NCBI RefSeq assembly: GCF_040581405.1
Contig: NZ_CP137157.1
Location: forward strand, 2,540,001-2,604,000
Direction of reading: 5' to 3'
DNA: 64,000 bases
Source: Komagataeibacter sucrofermentans DSM 15973
GTDB taxonomy: Bacteria > Pseudomonadota > Alphaproteobacteria > Acetobacterales > Acetobacteraceae
The notes below the pieces were generated by a model. The model made no database searches. It had not been told where the DNA came from and was given only the letters and a program-made list of their open reading frames with translations. Made by a program: the position numbers and the translations under genes. Shown in pieces: positions 25,913 through 36,916 of this stretch (position 1 is its first letter; every line of letters starts with the position of its first letter).

Positions 25913-26656
25913 ATGAAAATTGGCCTGTTCATTCCGTGTTATATCGACGCATTTTATCCCGATGCCGGGATTGCCACGCTGGAGCTGCTGGAAAAACTGG
26001 GGCAGGATGTCGAATATCCGCTGGACCAGACCTGCTGTGGCCAGCCCATGGGCAACTCCGGCTGCAACTCGGATGCCGCGGCGGCTGAAGCGCTGTTCGT
26101 GCGCAACTTCGCCAAATACGACAAGATCGTCATGCCTTCGGGCAGCTGCACGCACCATGTGCGTGACAATTTCGATGCGATTCCCCAGACGGATGAAGTC
26201 CGCCATGTGCGTGAAAATACCTACGAACTGGTGGAATTCCTGCACGATATCCTGAAGGTCGATGCCTTCCCCTGGGCCGAGTTCAACCACACCGTGGGCC
26301 TGCACAACAGCTGCGGCACCCTGCGCGCCCTGCGCACGGCCAGCATGTCGGAACTGGGTGAAAAGCCTTTCTCCAAGCCGATGGACCTGCTGAGCAAGGT
26401 CAAGGGCATCCGCTTCGCCACCCCCAGGCGGCCGGATGAATGCTGTGGGTTTGGCGGCACCTTCTCGGTCACGGAAGAGGCGGTGTCGGCCAGGATGGGC
26501 GTGGACAAGGTGCGCGACCACCATCAGGCAGGCGCGGAATACATCGTCTCGGCTGATTCATCGTGCATCATGCACCAGCAGGGCTGCGCCGAGCGCGCGG
26601 GCGTGCCGATCCGCTTCATTCACATCGCGCAGATCCTCAACGGAGCAGCTCAATGA
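25913..26656 (+). CDS. lutA: Lactate utilisation Fe-S protein LutA (LldE)
   Basis: 247 residues from the ATG at 25913; an ATG at 25862 would add 17 residues. Two CCG domains are seen, each with a paired cysteine motif: DQTCCGQPMGNSGCN and PDECCGFGGTFSV, with GLHNSCGTLRAL and DSSCIMHQQG supplying further cysteines. LutA is one of three subunits of the Fe-S L-lactate oxidising complex that converts lactate to pyruvate. Its stop overlaps the lutB start (ATGA). Confidence 0.94.
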   Translation: MKIGLFIPCYIDAFYPDAGIATLELLEKLGQDVEYPLDQTCCGQPMGNSGCNSDAAAAEALFVRNFAKYDKIVMPSGSCTHHVRDNFDAIPQTDEVRHVRENTYELVEFLHDILKVDAFPWAEFNHTVGLHNSCGTLRALRTASMSELGEKPFSKPMDLLSKVKGIRFATPRRPDECCGFGGTFSVTEEAVSARMGVDKVRDHHQAGAEYIVSADSSCIMHQQGCAERAGVPIRFIHIAQILNGAAQ

Positions 26657-28065
26657 GCAACAAGCCCGTCAATCACGCAAAGGCGGCGGAGCATTTTCTT
26701 GAGGATGCGCCCCACCTGCAGTTCCATGATGAACGCCTGTGGGACATGCGCCAGAAGCGCGATGCCCAGATGCACATCCTGCCCGAGTGGCAGGAACTGC
26801 GCGAGGAAGCCTCGCGCATCAAGGAACACACGCTCTCGCGCCTGCCCGAATACCTTGAGCAGTTCGAGACCAATGCCAAGAAGAACGGCATTCACGTGCA
26901 CTGGGCGCGCGACGGGGCGGAGCATAACCGCATCGTGGGCGAGATCCTCAAGGCCCATAACGCACGCAACCTGATCAAGAGCAAGTCCATGGTCACCGAA
27001 GAGTGTGACATGCGGCCCTATCTTGCCAAACAGGGCGTGACGGTAACCGAGACCGACCTTGGCGAGCGCATCCAGCAGCTTGATGACCAGCTGCCCAGCC
27101 ACATCGTGGTGCCGGCAGTGCACAAGCTGACGGCGGACGTGGCCAAGATCTTCGCCAAGGACTACCACACCGACCCCAACATCCGTGATCCGCACCTGCT
27201 TGCCGAAGCCCAGCGCCAGGCCGCCCGCCCCGTGATCCTGCACGCCGATGCAGGCATGACCGGCGGCAACTTCGTGGTGGCGGAAACCGGCACGTTTGTC
27301 GTGTGCACCAACGAAGGCAATGCCGACCTGAGTGCAACGGTTCCCAACCTGCACATCGCCACCATCGGCATCGAGCGCCTCGTGCCGCGCATGGCGGATA
27401 TGGGCGTGTTCATCCGCCTGCTCTCGCGCAGCGCGCTCGGCTCACCCATCACCCAGTACACCACCCATTTCCGTGGCCCGCAGAAGGGTGGCGAGATGCA
27501 TGTGGTGCTGGTTGATAACGGGCGTTCCGCACGCCTGGGCATGGAAGATTTCTGGACCTCGCTCAAATGCATCCGCTGCGGCGCGTGCATGAACACCTGC
27601 CCGGTCTATCGCCGCTCGGGCGGCTTGTCCTATGGGGCGGTGTATTCCGGCCCGATCGGCGCGATCATTGACCCGACCTTCAACGAGCGCAAATACAGCA
27701 CCCTGCCCTATGCCTCCACGCTGAACGGCAGCTGCACCAATGTCTGCCCGGTCAAGATCAACATCCACGAGCAGCTTTACAAATGGCGCCGCGTGCTGGT
27801 GCAGCACCATGAAATGCCGTTCGTCAAGCGTGAGATCATGCACATGGCGGGCAAGCTGATGGGCCAGCCCAAGATGTACCGTGCCGCCATCAAGGCCACC
27901 GAGGTCTCGCTCAGCACCATGCCGCGCTTCGTGCTCTATAACTGGCTCAACCCGTGGGGCAAGCACCGCGAGAACCCGCATCCGGTCAAGCAGACCTTCA
28001 ATGACTGGTATCGCAAGAACCGCGAGACCGCCAAGCCCGCCGCCGCACCGGAGACCAAGAAATGA
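26653..28065 (+). CDS. lutB: Lactate utilisation Fe-S protein LutB (LldF)
   Basis: 470 residues. An N-terminal LUD domain (GGNFVVAETGTFVVCTNEGNADL, with ERLVPRMADMG) is followed by two 4Fe-4S motifs, CIRCGACMNTCPVYRR and CTNVCPVKI. LutB carries electrons within the LutABC complex. It overlaps lutA and lutC by 4 nt each, so the three subunits are translationally coupled. Confidence 0.95.
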   Translation: MSNKPVNHAKAAEHFLEDAPHLQFHDERLWDMRQKRDAQMHILPEWQELREEASRIKEHTLSRLPEYLEQFETNAKKNGIHVHWARDGAEHNRIVGEILKAHNARNLIKSKSMVTEECDMRPYLAKQGVTVTETDLGERIQQLDDQLPSHIVVPAVHKLTADVAKIFAKDYHTDPNIRDPHLLAEAQRQAARPVILHADAGMTGGNFVVAETGTFVVCTNEGNADLSATVPNLHIATIGIERLVPRMADMGVFIRLLSRSALGSPITQYTTHFRGPQKGGEMHVVLVDNGRSARLGMEDFWTSLKCIRCGACMNTCPVYRRSGGLSYGAVYSGPIGAIIDPTFNERKYSTLPYASTLNGSCTNVCPVKINIHEQLYKWRRVLVQHHEMPFVKREIMHMAGKLMGQPKMYRAAIKATEVSLSTMPRFVLYNWLNPWGKHRENPHPVKQTFNDWYRKNRETAKPAAAPETKK

Positions 28066-28649
28066 CCGCCGCACGCGACGAGATCCTGCAGGCCCTGCGC
28101 AATAACCGCCCCACGCCGGAAAATCATCCGCTGCCGCCGGTTGCCACCCTTGGCGACCTCGATGCCAGCCGCGAGCGCTTCATCACCAGCCTCAAGATCC
28201 TGGGTGGCGACGTGCTTGAGCCGGTGGAGGGTGAAACGCTGGATCAGGCCATCCTGCGCCGCCACCCCGATGCCAAGGTGATCTGCTCAAACGTGCCCGA
28301 GGCAAAAGGCACGCTGCCGGTCGAGAAGGTCAAGACCCCGCAGGATGCCGCCACCATTGACGTAACGGTGGTGCGCTCGCCCTTCGGCATTGCGGAAATG
28401 GGCTCGATCTTTCTGAGCGAGGCCGAACTGCCGATCAATTCGTTTGCCCATCTTGGCCAGCATATCGTGGTGCTGCTGTCAGTTGATCAGCTGACTGCCA
28501 ACATGCACACCGCCTATCAGGAGCGGCCCGAATTCAAGACCGCCAATTACGGCGTGCTGATGAGCGGCCCCTCCGCCACGGCGGATATTCAGGGCGTGCT
28601 GATCCGTGGCGCACAGGGCGTGCGTTCACTTTCGGTCTGGTTTACCTGA
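28062..28649 (+). CDS. lutC: Lactate utilisation protein LutC (LldG)
   Basis: 195 residues of a LUD-domain protein (AEMGSIFLSEAELPINSFAHLGQHIVVLL and a C-terminal SGPSATADIQGVLIRGAQGVRSL). It completes the lutABC operon for growth on L-lactate. An acetic acid bacterium would meet lactate in shared fermentations with lactic acid bacteria. A terminator follows at once. Confidence 0.94.
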   Translation: MTAARDEILQALRNNRPTPENHPLPPVATLGDLDASRERFITSLKILGGDVLEPVEGETLDQAILRRHPDAKVICSNVPEAKGTLPVEKVKTPQDAATIDVTVVRSPFGIAEMGSIFLSEAELPINSFAHLGQHIVVLLSVDQLTANMHTAYQERPEFKTANYGVLMSGPSATADIQGVLIRGAQGVRSLSVWFT

Positions 28650-28658
28650 CCGCAAAAA

Positions 28659-28685
28659 CGGCTCCTTCCTCACGGGAAGGGGCCG
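28659..28685. terminator. Bidirectional terminator between lutC and HU gene
   Basis: Stem CGGCTCCTTCC / GGAAGGGGCCG with loop TCACG. On the minus strand it is followed by TTTTTG, and on the plus strand by a short mixed tail. It separates the convergent lutC and HU genes. Confidence 0.7.
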
Positions 28686-28697
28686 GACATCAAAAGA

Positions 28698-28967
28698 TCA
28701 GACAGCCTTTTTCAGGTTCGGGCTGGCCTTGAAGCGCACCGTCTTGCCTGCCTTGACCTTGACCGGCTCGCCCGTGCGCGGGTTGAGCGCCTTGCGGGCC
28801 TTGGTCTTCTTGACCGTAAACGTGCCAAAAGACGGCAGGGTAAAACCACCCTCGCGCTTCAGTTCCTTGACAATGGCGGCAATCAGGTCAGATGCGGCCT
28901 GATTGGCCGCAACGCCAGTGCAATCGATCGAATCCTGAATGACGGCTGCAATGAAGGCCTTACTCAT
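28698..28967 (-). CDS. HU family DNA-binding protein
   Basis: 89 residues. The HU/IHF signature is complete: FTLPSFGTFTVKKTKARKALNPRTGEPV forms the DNA-binding arm, with N-terminal dimerisation helices (AAVIQDSIDCTGVAANQAASDLI). HU bends and compacts DNA in the nucleoid. HU rather than IHF is favoured by the arm sequence. It is monocistronic. Confidence 0.92.
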   Translation of the reverse strand: MSKAFIAAVIQDSIDCTGVAANQAASDLIAAIVKELKREGGFTLPSFGTFTVKKTKARKALNPRTGEPVKVKAGKTVRFKASPNLKKAV

Positions 28968-29435
28968 CGGAACTGCCTACTCCTTCCGGGCTGGAAATGA
29001 ATTTCGTAAATATCCTGTGCCTGTCTTGAAAAACAGGCCAGTCGCCCCACCGGGCCGGACGGTCGCGGCTTGTAACCTGATGACTGAGGTTAGACCAGCA
29101 ATTTTTTGTTATCACATGAAAATTATCGCTGATTTGTGCAGCAATAACCGACTGAATTCATAAAATGGCAGTCGTGGTCACCGATATGTTCCAGCATGGA
29201 GACTTTGTATCGATGAAGCATCATTAATCGTTTTCTTTGAATCAACTCATTGATAAAAAACGATAAAAATTTATGAAAATTTTCTTTTTTTAAAAAACCA
29301 TGTTGTCTGAAGCTTTTTTGAAAAAAGCTTTACCAAAAAACTTCCTTTAATTTGCATGAGCGCTCATCAGCAGGCTGTTCTGGCCACCTTCCGCGCTCGT
29401 GCAGGCTGGTTGAGGGGCGATTCCGCCCCCCGGTG
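28968..29435. other. 468-bp AT-rich intergenic region between HU and RTX genes
   Basis: Holds the upstream region of the HU gene and the downstream end of the RTX-like gene. From about 29100 to 29340 it is much richer in A+T than its surroundings, and its right part carries a degenerate dispersed repeat (29277-29343). No gene or known RNA is seen. Confidence 0.6.
29277..29343 (+). repeat. Dispersed three-stem repeat, degenerate left half
   Basis: Right half is intact: GAAGCTTTTTTG / AAAAAAGCTT and ACCAAAAAACTT. The left half is reduced to A and T runs. Confidence 0.6.
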
Positions 29436-30869
29436 TCAGCTTTTGAAATTCTGCGCCTTAAGGTCGGTCACACCCACGAAGGTGATCTTGGTCTGGTCAT
29501 CAAGGCTTACGGTTGTATTGCCCCCGCCAACGGTGGCCTGATCGAGCATGGACTGGATGGAAGCCGGAGTCGCATCATAGCCGGACAGGAGAATGGCGTT
29601 ACCGGCCGACTTGCCAAAATCCTGGATGATGTCGGTGCCGCTATTCTTGCCCTTGATGAATTCGAATTCGGTCGCACCCTTGCCGCCCGCAAGCGTATCG
29701 TTGCCCATGCCGCCAACAAGCGTGCTGCTGCCCGCACCACCCACAAGCGAATCATTGCCCCTGCCCGCCACGGCATAGACACTGCCCGCTGCGCCACCGT
29801 TGAGCGTTTCGTTGCCGCTACCGGCATAATACGTGGTCGTGCCGCTGGTGACGGCAGTCAGGTCCAGCCCCGCCGCACCAAAAATGGTGGCCTTGGCGCC
29901 AGTTACGGTATCCGACACGGGCATGGACGACGCGCCGCTGATGAAGGTCAGCGTGCCCCCCACACTGACGCTGCTCTGGTCCACGCCGACCAGCGTGGCG
30001 GACTGGCTGGCTGAAATCGTGTCCTGCATGCCACCCGATACCGTCAGCCCGTGGCTGGCGTTGATCGTGCTGTCGCTCAGTTCGCTCACATTTAGCGAAG
30101 TACCGCCGTTGATGGTGTCATCCATACCACCTGTGATGGAGACGGTGGCGTTGCCCGACCCGCTGTTGAAAAAACCATCGGCATTCGTGGTATTGACCGT
30201 ATCAAACTGGATATCCTGCACCACGACGCCATTGTACACATCGAGCGTGCTTCCATCGCCGTCGAACTGCGTGGGGGCACTGCCTTCCGGGCCGGGAGCC
30301 GTCCAGTCGCCTGTCACGGTAGGGGTGCTGTCATAGGCAAAGATGGTGTCCGTGCCGCCCAGGGTGTGGATGACATCCTGCCCCTTTCCGCTAAGGAAGA
30401 ACGTGTCGCCCGCAGCGGCATAATAATTTACATTGCCCGACCCGCCCGCGTAGACCACCGTGCCCGCATCGCCATCCATCACATTGGTCGCATCGGATCC
30501 GCCCCGGATGTTGATCGACTGGTCGAGCACGCTGCCGGTCTTGCTGCCGATCTCGATCGTTCTGGCCGAGGCATCATAGGTGCCCGCTCCGGCCAACGTT
30601 TCGATACTGCCGCCTGAAGCCTCCTTGAGTGCCCCGTCAATGGCAACCACGCCCACGGCCTGGTCTGCCAGCGCCGCCCCCCATGCGGGGTTGCTGCTAT
30701 CCCCTTCCAGCGCGGTGATTTCGTTCCTGGAGATCCCTTCATTAATGGCATTCAGCATATTCTGGGCATTCTGCGCCGCATTCTGCTGCAGGTCCTGCAT
30801 CTGCGCAGTCGTGTCCTGATTAAGCCCCAGCGTGAGCCCGGTGGCACCGGCTACGGTCACGTATCCCAT
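29436..30869 (-). CDS. RTX-like calcium-binding protein, probable type I secretion substrate
   Basis: 477 residues, acidic and rich in Gly, Ser, Thr and Asp, without a classical signal peptide. A run of beta-helix-like repeats ends in RTX nonapeptides (about residues 365-395: GRGNDSLVGGAG, GMGNDTLAGGKG), which bind calcium and fold outside the cell. The C-terminus (VGVTDLKAQNFKS) follows a beta-rich tail of the type used by type I secretion. No transporter genes are adjacent. It may be an adhesin or surface-layer protein; no enzymatic domain is visible. Confidence 0.8.
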   Translation of the reverse strand: MGYVTVAGATGLTLGLNQDTTAQMQDLQQNAAQNAQNMLNAINEGISRNEITALEGDSSNPAWGAALADQAVGVVAIDGALKEASGGSIETLAGAGTYDASARTIEIGSKTGSVLDQSINIRGGSDATNVMDGDAGTVVYAGGSGNVNYYAAAGDTFFLSGKGQDVIHTLGGTDTIFAYDSTPTVTGDWTAPGPEGSAPTQFDGDGSTLDVYNGVVVQDIQFDTVNTTNADGFFNSGSGNATVSITGGMDDTINGGTSLNVSELSDSTINASHGLTVSGGMQDTISASQSATLVGVDQSSVSVGGTLTFISGASSMPVSDTVTGAKATIFGAAGLDLTAVTSGTTTYYAGSGNETLNGGAAGSVYAVAGRGNDSLVGGAGSSTLVGGMGNDTLAGGKGATEFEFIKGKNSGTDIIQDFGKSAGNAILLSGYDATPASIQSMLDQATVGGGNTTVSLDDQTKITFVGVTDLKAQNFKS

Positions 30870-31005
30870 TCATTCCGTTCCTTGTCTCACGGCGGCAGGA
30901 ACCGACCTCGCCGCAGATGATCCGCTGCCCCTTCCCTGCCGGTAGCCGGAGGAAGCATTCTTTCAGGACCGTATTTGTCAGGAATGGGTTAAGAAATTCG
31001 GAATC

Positions 31006-31019
31006 AAGATTGATCTGGA

Positions 31020-31027
<8 letters not shown>
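31006..31027. promoter_or_regulatory. FNR-type palindrome upstream of the RTX gene
   Basis: AAGATTGATC-TG-GATCAATCTT is a perfect inverted repeat containing TTGAT-N4-ATCAA, the FNR consensus. It overlaps the nadE stop codon and lies about 140 bp upstream of the RTX start. It may link RTX expression to oxygen, or be only the stem of a nadE terminator. Confidence 0.5.
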
Positions 31028-33080
<2,053 letters not shown>

Positions 33081-33240
33081 GGGCTGCCTCCCGCCTGATC
33101 TGCGCGAAACCCCGCTCGGGTCGCGACCGCGCCGGGGCCAAAATAACGTATTGCGATGAACCCGTCGCCCTCTGGCGCATTGTTAAAGGGCGGATGTCAT
33201 GCCCGCGTCTGTCACAACATCGATCGGAAGGAACCGGATC

Positions 33241-33417
33241 ATGGACCTGTTACGCTGGACCATCACATTCCTTGTTCTCGCCCTGATCGCCGCGGTTTTT
33301 GGCTTCGGCGGCATTTCGGACACGTTTGCCTATTTCGGCAAGGTGCTCTTCTTCATCTTCATCGTGCTGTTCATCCTTGGATTGTTTTTCGGCCGCGGCC
33401 GCGGAACTTCGCCCTGA
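33241..33417 (+). CDS. DUF1328 small membrane protein
   Basis: 58 residues from the ATG at 33241, preceded by AAGGAACC. Two hydrophobic segments (WTITFLVLALIAAVFGFGG and VLFFIFIVLFILGLFFG) match the UPF0391/DUF1328 family of small inner-membrane proteins, often stress-induced in proteobacteria. Its end overlaps the convergent dsbB-like gene by 47 bp, so transcripts of the two genes are antisense to each other there. Confidence 0.88.
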   Translation: MDLLRWTITFLVLALIAAVFGFGGISDTFAYFGKVLFFIFIVLFILGLFFGRGRGTSP

Positions 33418-33880
33418 TCCGTAACCCCCGGCGCACGACAGGGATCAGCGCCAGCGCGTAGATCCCGCCCAGCGCCGCCATGGAAAGCGGCACGCCGGGC
33501 ACAAGATAGGTTGCCGCATCGCACGGCTTGGCCGGGCGGCGCGGCATGGACGCCAGACGCTGCGCGAAACTGCCGCCATGAAACGTGGGCGCGCGGCATT
33601 CGGGCAGCGGACTGGGCCACCAGCCCTGCTCCACCCCTACATGCAGCCCGCCAAGAAAAGCTGCCACCAGCAGCACCGGCATGCAAAGCCATAACGCGCC
33701 GCGCGCCGCATCACGCGGCAGCACGAGGCCAAGCAGCCCCAGCCCCGCCAGCACCCGATAGGGCCAGCGCTCCCACAGGCACAGCCCGCAGGGCACATGG
33801 CCCAGCGTGTATTCACTCCACCAGGCCACGCCAAGGGCGGCGCACCCGGCCAGTACCATCAATAAAGCAGTTGAACGCAT
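33371..33880 (-). CDS. Disulfide bond formation protein B family
   Basis: 169 residues with four predicted membrane segments. The first periplasmic loop holds the redox pair CGLC (GHVPCGLCLWERWPYR) and the second loop holds the cysteines in LPECRAP and AKPCDAA. DsbB reoxidises DsbA and passes electrons to quinone. A DsbA-like protein is encoded at 53510, but that one lacks a normal CxxC. Downstream of otsA? No: it is transcribed on the same strand after otsBA with a 6-bp gap. Confidence 0.88.
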   Translation of the reverse strand: MRSTALLMVLAGCAALGVAWWSEYTLGHVPCGLCLWERWPYRVLAGLGLLGLVLPRDAARGALWLCMPVLLVAAFLGGLHVGVEQGWWPSPLPECRAPTFHGGSFAQRLASMPRRPAKPCDAATYLVPGVPLSMAALGGIYALALIPVVRRGLRIRAKFRGRGRKTIQG

Positions 33881-33886
33881 GGGCGG

Positions 33887-35239
33887 TTACGACCGCCCCG
33901 CAACAGGTGCCGCCTCAAGTGCCTGCAGGAAATCAGCCGCCCAGCTGATGGCCGTGGTGCTGCTGACTTCCTGCTCCAGCGCCTGCCAGCGCGTGCGCCG
34001 CTCCGCCAGCCCCATGGTCAGGGCGGCATGCAGGGCATCGGCAATCTCATCGGGATCATAGGGATTGACCAGAATGCCCTCATCCATTTCCGGCGCGGCG
34101 CCAGCAAAATGCGACAGGATCAGCACGCCCGGATTGTCCGGGTTCTGGGCGGCCACGTATTCCTTGGCCACGAGGTTCATGCCATCGCGCAGCGGCGTGA
34201 TCAGGGCGGCTTCGGACCGGCGGTAGAACCCGGCCAGCACCTCACGCGGGAGCGGACGGGTGATGTAGCGGATCGGCGTCCAGTCAAACTCGGAATAGGC
34301 GCCATTGATCCGCCCGGTCAGCTCATCAAGCTGGCGGCGCAACTGGCGGTATTCCTCCACGCTGCCGCGCGAGATGGGGGCCACCTGCAGGAACGTGACC
34401 TTGCCACGATGCTCGGGGTAGCGCGCCAGAAGCGCCTCATAGCCACGAAACCGCTCGGGCAGGCCCTTGGAATAATCCAGCCGGTCCACGCCCAGCACCA
34501 GCTTCGCGCCGCGCAGGCTGCCTTCAAGCCGCTCGACCTCCGGGCCTTCCATGCTCTTTTCAGCCTGTGCGCGGAACTCATCGGGGTCGATGCCGATGGG
34601 GAAGGCCTGGCCCCGCGCATCAAGACCATTGGCCTGAAGGGAATGGTTGAGGTTCTCGGCATCCTCTGGCGTCTGCACGCCAATCAGGTCGTAGCTCTGC
34701 ATATCCTCAAGCAGCAGGTCAGCACCGGGCAGCGAGCGCACGAGGCTCCATGGCGGGAACGGAATATGCAGGAAGAAGCCGATGCGGCACTTCACCCCAA
34801 GGTCACGCAACGCCTGCCCAAGCGGGAACAGGTGGTAGTCATGCACCCAGATCGTGTCATCAGGCTTGAGCAGGGGCAGCAGCGTGCGGGCGAACATGGC
34901 GTTGACCGCCAGATACGTCTTCCAGTCCGTGCGGGAATAGTTCATCAGCCCGACGCGGTAATGGAACAGCGGCCACAGGATGCCGTTGGAGAAATTCTGA
35001 TAGAACCCCTCATATTGCAGCGGGGTCAGGTCAATGGTGGCGTAGGTGACGTTATCAACCTTGTCGAGCCGGGGCACCGGGTCGCCGCCATGTAGCTGCA
35101 CCTGCTTGCCCGACCAGCCGAACCACAGCGATTCCCCCTCGCGCAGGGCATCTTTCAGCCCTACCGCCAGGCCGCCCGCGGGCTGGCTGCGCTCACGCGG
35201 GGAAGGCACGCGGTTGGATACGATTATCAGCCGCCCCAT
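33887..35239 (-). CDS. otsA: Trehalose-6-phosphate synthase
   Basis: 450 residues from the ATG at 35239. A glycosyltransferase family 20 enzyme joining UDP-glucose and glucose 6-phosphate. Motifs include IIVSNRVPSP at the start, AGGLAVGLKDAL, WVHDYHLFPLGQALRD, GVDRLDYSKGLPERF and the late LRDGMNLVAKEYVAAQ. The start lies inside the last codons of otsB (13-bp overlap), so the two are coupled. Trehalose protects against osmotic and ethanol/acid stress. Confidence 0.95.
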   Translation of the reverse strand: MGRLIIVSNRVPSPRERSQPAGGLAVGLKDALREGESLWFGWSGKQVQLHGGDPVPRLDKVDNVTYATIDLTPLQYEGFYQNFSNGILWPLFHYRVGLMNYSRTDWKTYLAVNAMFARTLLPLLKPDDTIWVHDYHLFPLGQALRDLGVKCRIGFFLHIPFPPWSLVRSLPGADLLLEDMQSYDLIGVQTPEDAENLNHSLQANGLDARGQAFPIGIDPDEFRAQAEKSMEGPEVERLEGSLRGAKLVLGVDRLDYSKGLPERFRGYEALLARYPEHRGKVTFLQVAPISRGSVEEYRQLRRQLDELTGRINGAYSEFDWTPIRYITRPLPREVLAGFYRRSEAALITPLRDGMNLVAKEYVAAQNPDNPGVLILSHFAGAAPEMDEGILVNPYDPDEIADALHAALTMGLAERRTRWQALEQEVSSTTAISWAADFLQALEAAPVAGRS

Positions 35240-35982
35240 GCGCCATCGCCCCCCTGCGCCAACTGGGCCAGCCATGCACGGAAAGCCGCCGGATCAGGGA
35301 AATCATTGGGAATGCGAAAACCCACGCCTCCAAGCCTGACCGCTTCACGCATGCCATCCTCATCGGTCACGTCATCACCCACGAAAATGGGCAGCCGGCC
35401 TGCAAACGGCGCGCTCTGCATCACCGCTTCGACCGCATGGCCCTTGTCGATGCCAGCGGGGCGGATTTCCCACGCCATCTTGGCGGCCTGCACATGAAAT
35501 GCGCCACTGGTGGCCTTAACCCATTCATCCGCGATCCGACCCAGAGCCGGGCCCGCATCGGGCGCGCCACGATAATGCAGCACCAGCCCCGCCTTCTTGT
35601 GTTCGATCCGCACGCCGGGGTGGGAGGCGGCCAGCTTCTCCGCCTCATCAATCCATGCCCGGGGCACTGGCGGCAGTGCCGCGCGCTCGATGGGCTGGCC
35701 CGGCGCATGACGGATGGCGATGCCATGCTCGCCCGCCACGGCATAAGGCACATCAGGCAGGAAATGGTCGATCTGCTCAATGGGGCGGCCCGAGATGACC
35801 GCGAGCGCATTGCCGCATTTATCGCGCAGGCGGCGCAGGGTATCGCGCAGGCCGGGCGCCACGACCACGGATTCGGGCGTGGGTGCGATATCCACCAGCG
35901 TGCCGTCAAAGTCCAGAAGGAAGGCCGCCCGCGCGGGAGGCGGCAGCCGATCGAGCGAAGGGAGGGAGGGTGTCTTGCTCAT
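35227..35982 (-). CDS. otsB: Trehalose-6-phosphate phosphatase
   Basis: 251 residues from the ATG at 35982 (an ATG at 36003 is possible). A HAD-superfamily phosphatase: FLLDFDGTLVDIAPTP carries the nucleophile aspartate, LAVISGRPIEQID motif II, and FVGDDVTDEDGM motif IV. It removes phosphate from trehalose 6-phosphate made by OtsA. The order otsB-otsA on one transcript is normal. Confidence 0.95.
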   Translation of the reverse strand: MSKTPSLPSLDRLPPPARAAFLLDFDGTLVDIAPTPESVVVAPGLRDTLRRLRDKCGNALAVISGRPIEQIDHFLPDVPYAVAGEHGIAIRHAPGQPIERAALPPVPRAWIDEAEKLAASHPGVRIEHKKAGLVLHYRGAPDAGPALGRIADEWVKATSGAFHVQAAKMAWEIRPAGIDKGHAVEAVMQSAPFAGRLPIFVGDDVTDEDGMREAVRLGGVGFRIPNDFPDPAAFRAWLAQLAQGGDGAWGG

Positions 35983-36077
35983 GGTAGGTCTAGCCTCTGG
36001 CAAAGCTGGATAATACGCAAGCCCACAAGCGTGCTGTCAGGGCTGCAGCATTTATACGACACAAATTAAATAATTTT

Positions 36078-36701
36078 CTAATGCAACATCAGGGGGGCTG
36101 CCCCTTCATCAGCAGGTTCGGGCGGCATGGCGGGCATCGGTGGTGAAACCGGCTGCGGCGCGGCCTGGGGCGCGATGGGCGCGGCATTCCCCCCACCCGC
36201 TTCAGGCGGTGCGGGCTGGCCATCAGGCGTGGTCATGGCGGGTGCGGTCGCCGCAGGCGCGGCGACAGTGGCGAGTGGCGGCGGAGTGGGCGCGACATTG
36301 TCACCCGCGCAACCGACAAGCTGCACATCATAAAGCGGATTCTGGAACACGCCGGTCGCGGGCTCGGCTACCGCCATCCAGCCCTGAAAGGCGGCCATGC
36401 CCTCATGCGCGTCGTGCACGTCCAGCCACGCGGCGCTATCGGCTGGCAGGGTGGCGGGGCGCTGCAGGCATGACGTGGCGCGCAGGGTCAGGCTTTTATA
36501 GGGCATGTCCTGGCCTACGGGCACGTTGAGCAGTTCGGTATGGGCATCAAGCTTGTCGAGCACGCGCACCACCGCAACCGTGCGCCCCTGCCACGTATCG
36601 GGCGGGTACATGGCAGGTGGCGACAGCCATTCGGTGGCGTGGGCAAGGCCCGGCAGGCCAGCAAGCAGCAGGGCGGGCAGGCAGCGGAGCGCGCGCCTCA
36701 T
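36078..36701 (-). CDS. DUF2155 family exported protein
   Basis: 207 residues. Signal peptide about residues 1-22 (LPALLLAGLPGLAHA). The DUF2155 core follows (RTVAVVRVLDKLDAHTELLNVPVG, then FQGWMAVAEPA and a FQNPLYDVQLVGC end). The C-terminal 70 residues are a low-complexity tail of Pro and Ala. DUF2155 proteins in alphaproteobacteria often neighbour NDUFA12, as here, and their role is unknown. It overlaps the small upstream gene by 4 nt. Confidence 0.85.
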   Translation of the reverse strand: MRRALRCLPALLLAGLPGLAHATEWLSPPAMYPPDTWQGRTVAVVRVLDKLDAHTELLNVPVGQDMPYKSLTLRATSCLQRPATLPADSAAWLDVHDAHEGMAAFQGWMAVAEPATGVFQNPLYDVQLVGCAGDNVAPTPPPLATVAAPAATAPAMTTPDGQPAPPEAGGGNAAPIAPQAAPQPVSPPMPAMPPEPADEGAAPLMLH

Positions 36702-36916
36702 GCGTGGGGGCTCCGCAGGGTGTTGATTACATCGATCAGGATCTGGCGCATGGCCGCCTCATCCACGCCCATCAGCACGGCATCCTCGAACGCATCTTGC
36801 AAGATACCCTGCACTTCCGCATGATTTTCCTGCAGGACCAGCAGTTTGTCGCGGCATGAAACCGGCGTGCCATCGCGCTGCGGCCACATGGCGGGCTGGG
36901 TGCTCCCATCACTCAT
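36698..36916 (-). CDS. Small hypothetical protein in the mlaD-DUF2155 operon
   Basis: 72 residues, acidic, mostly helical, with no membrane segment. Overlaps of 4 nt with both mlaD-like and DUF2155 genes show it is a coupled cistron and support its reality. No motif is recognised. The core around CRDKLLVLQENHAEV and AMRQILIDVINTL suggests a helical, perhaps dimerising, protein. Confidence 0.7.
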   Translation of the reverse strand: MSDGSTQPAMWPQRDGTPVSCRDKLLVLQENHAEVQGILQDAFEDAVLMGVDEAAMRQILIDVINTLRSPHA

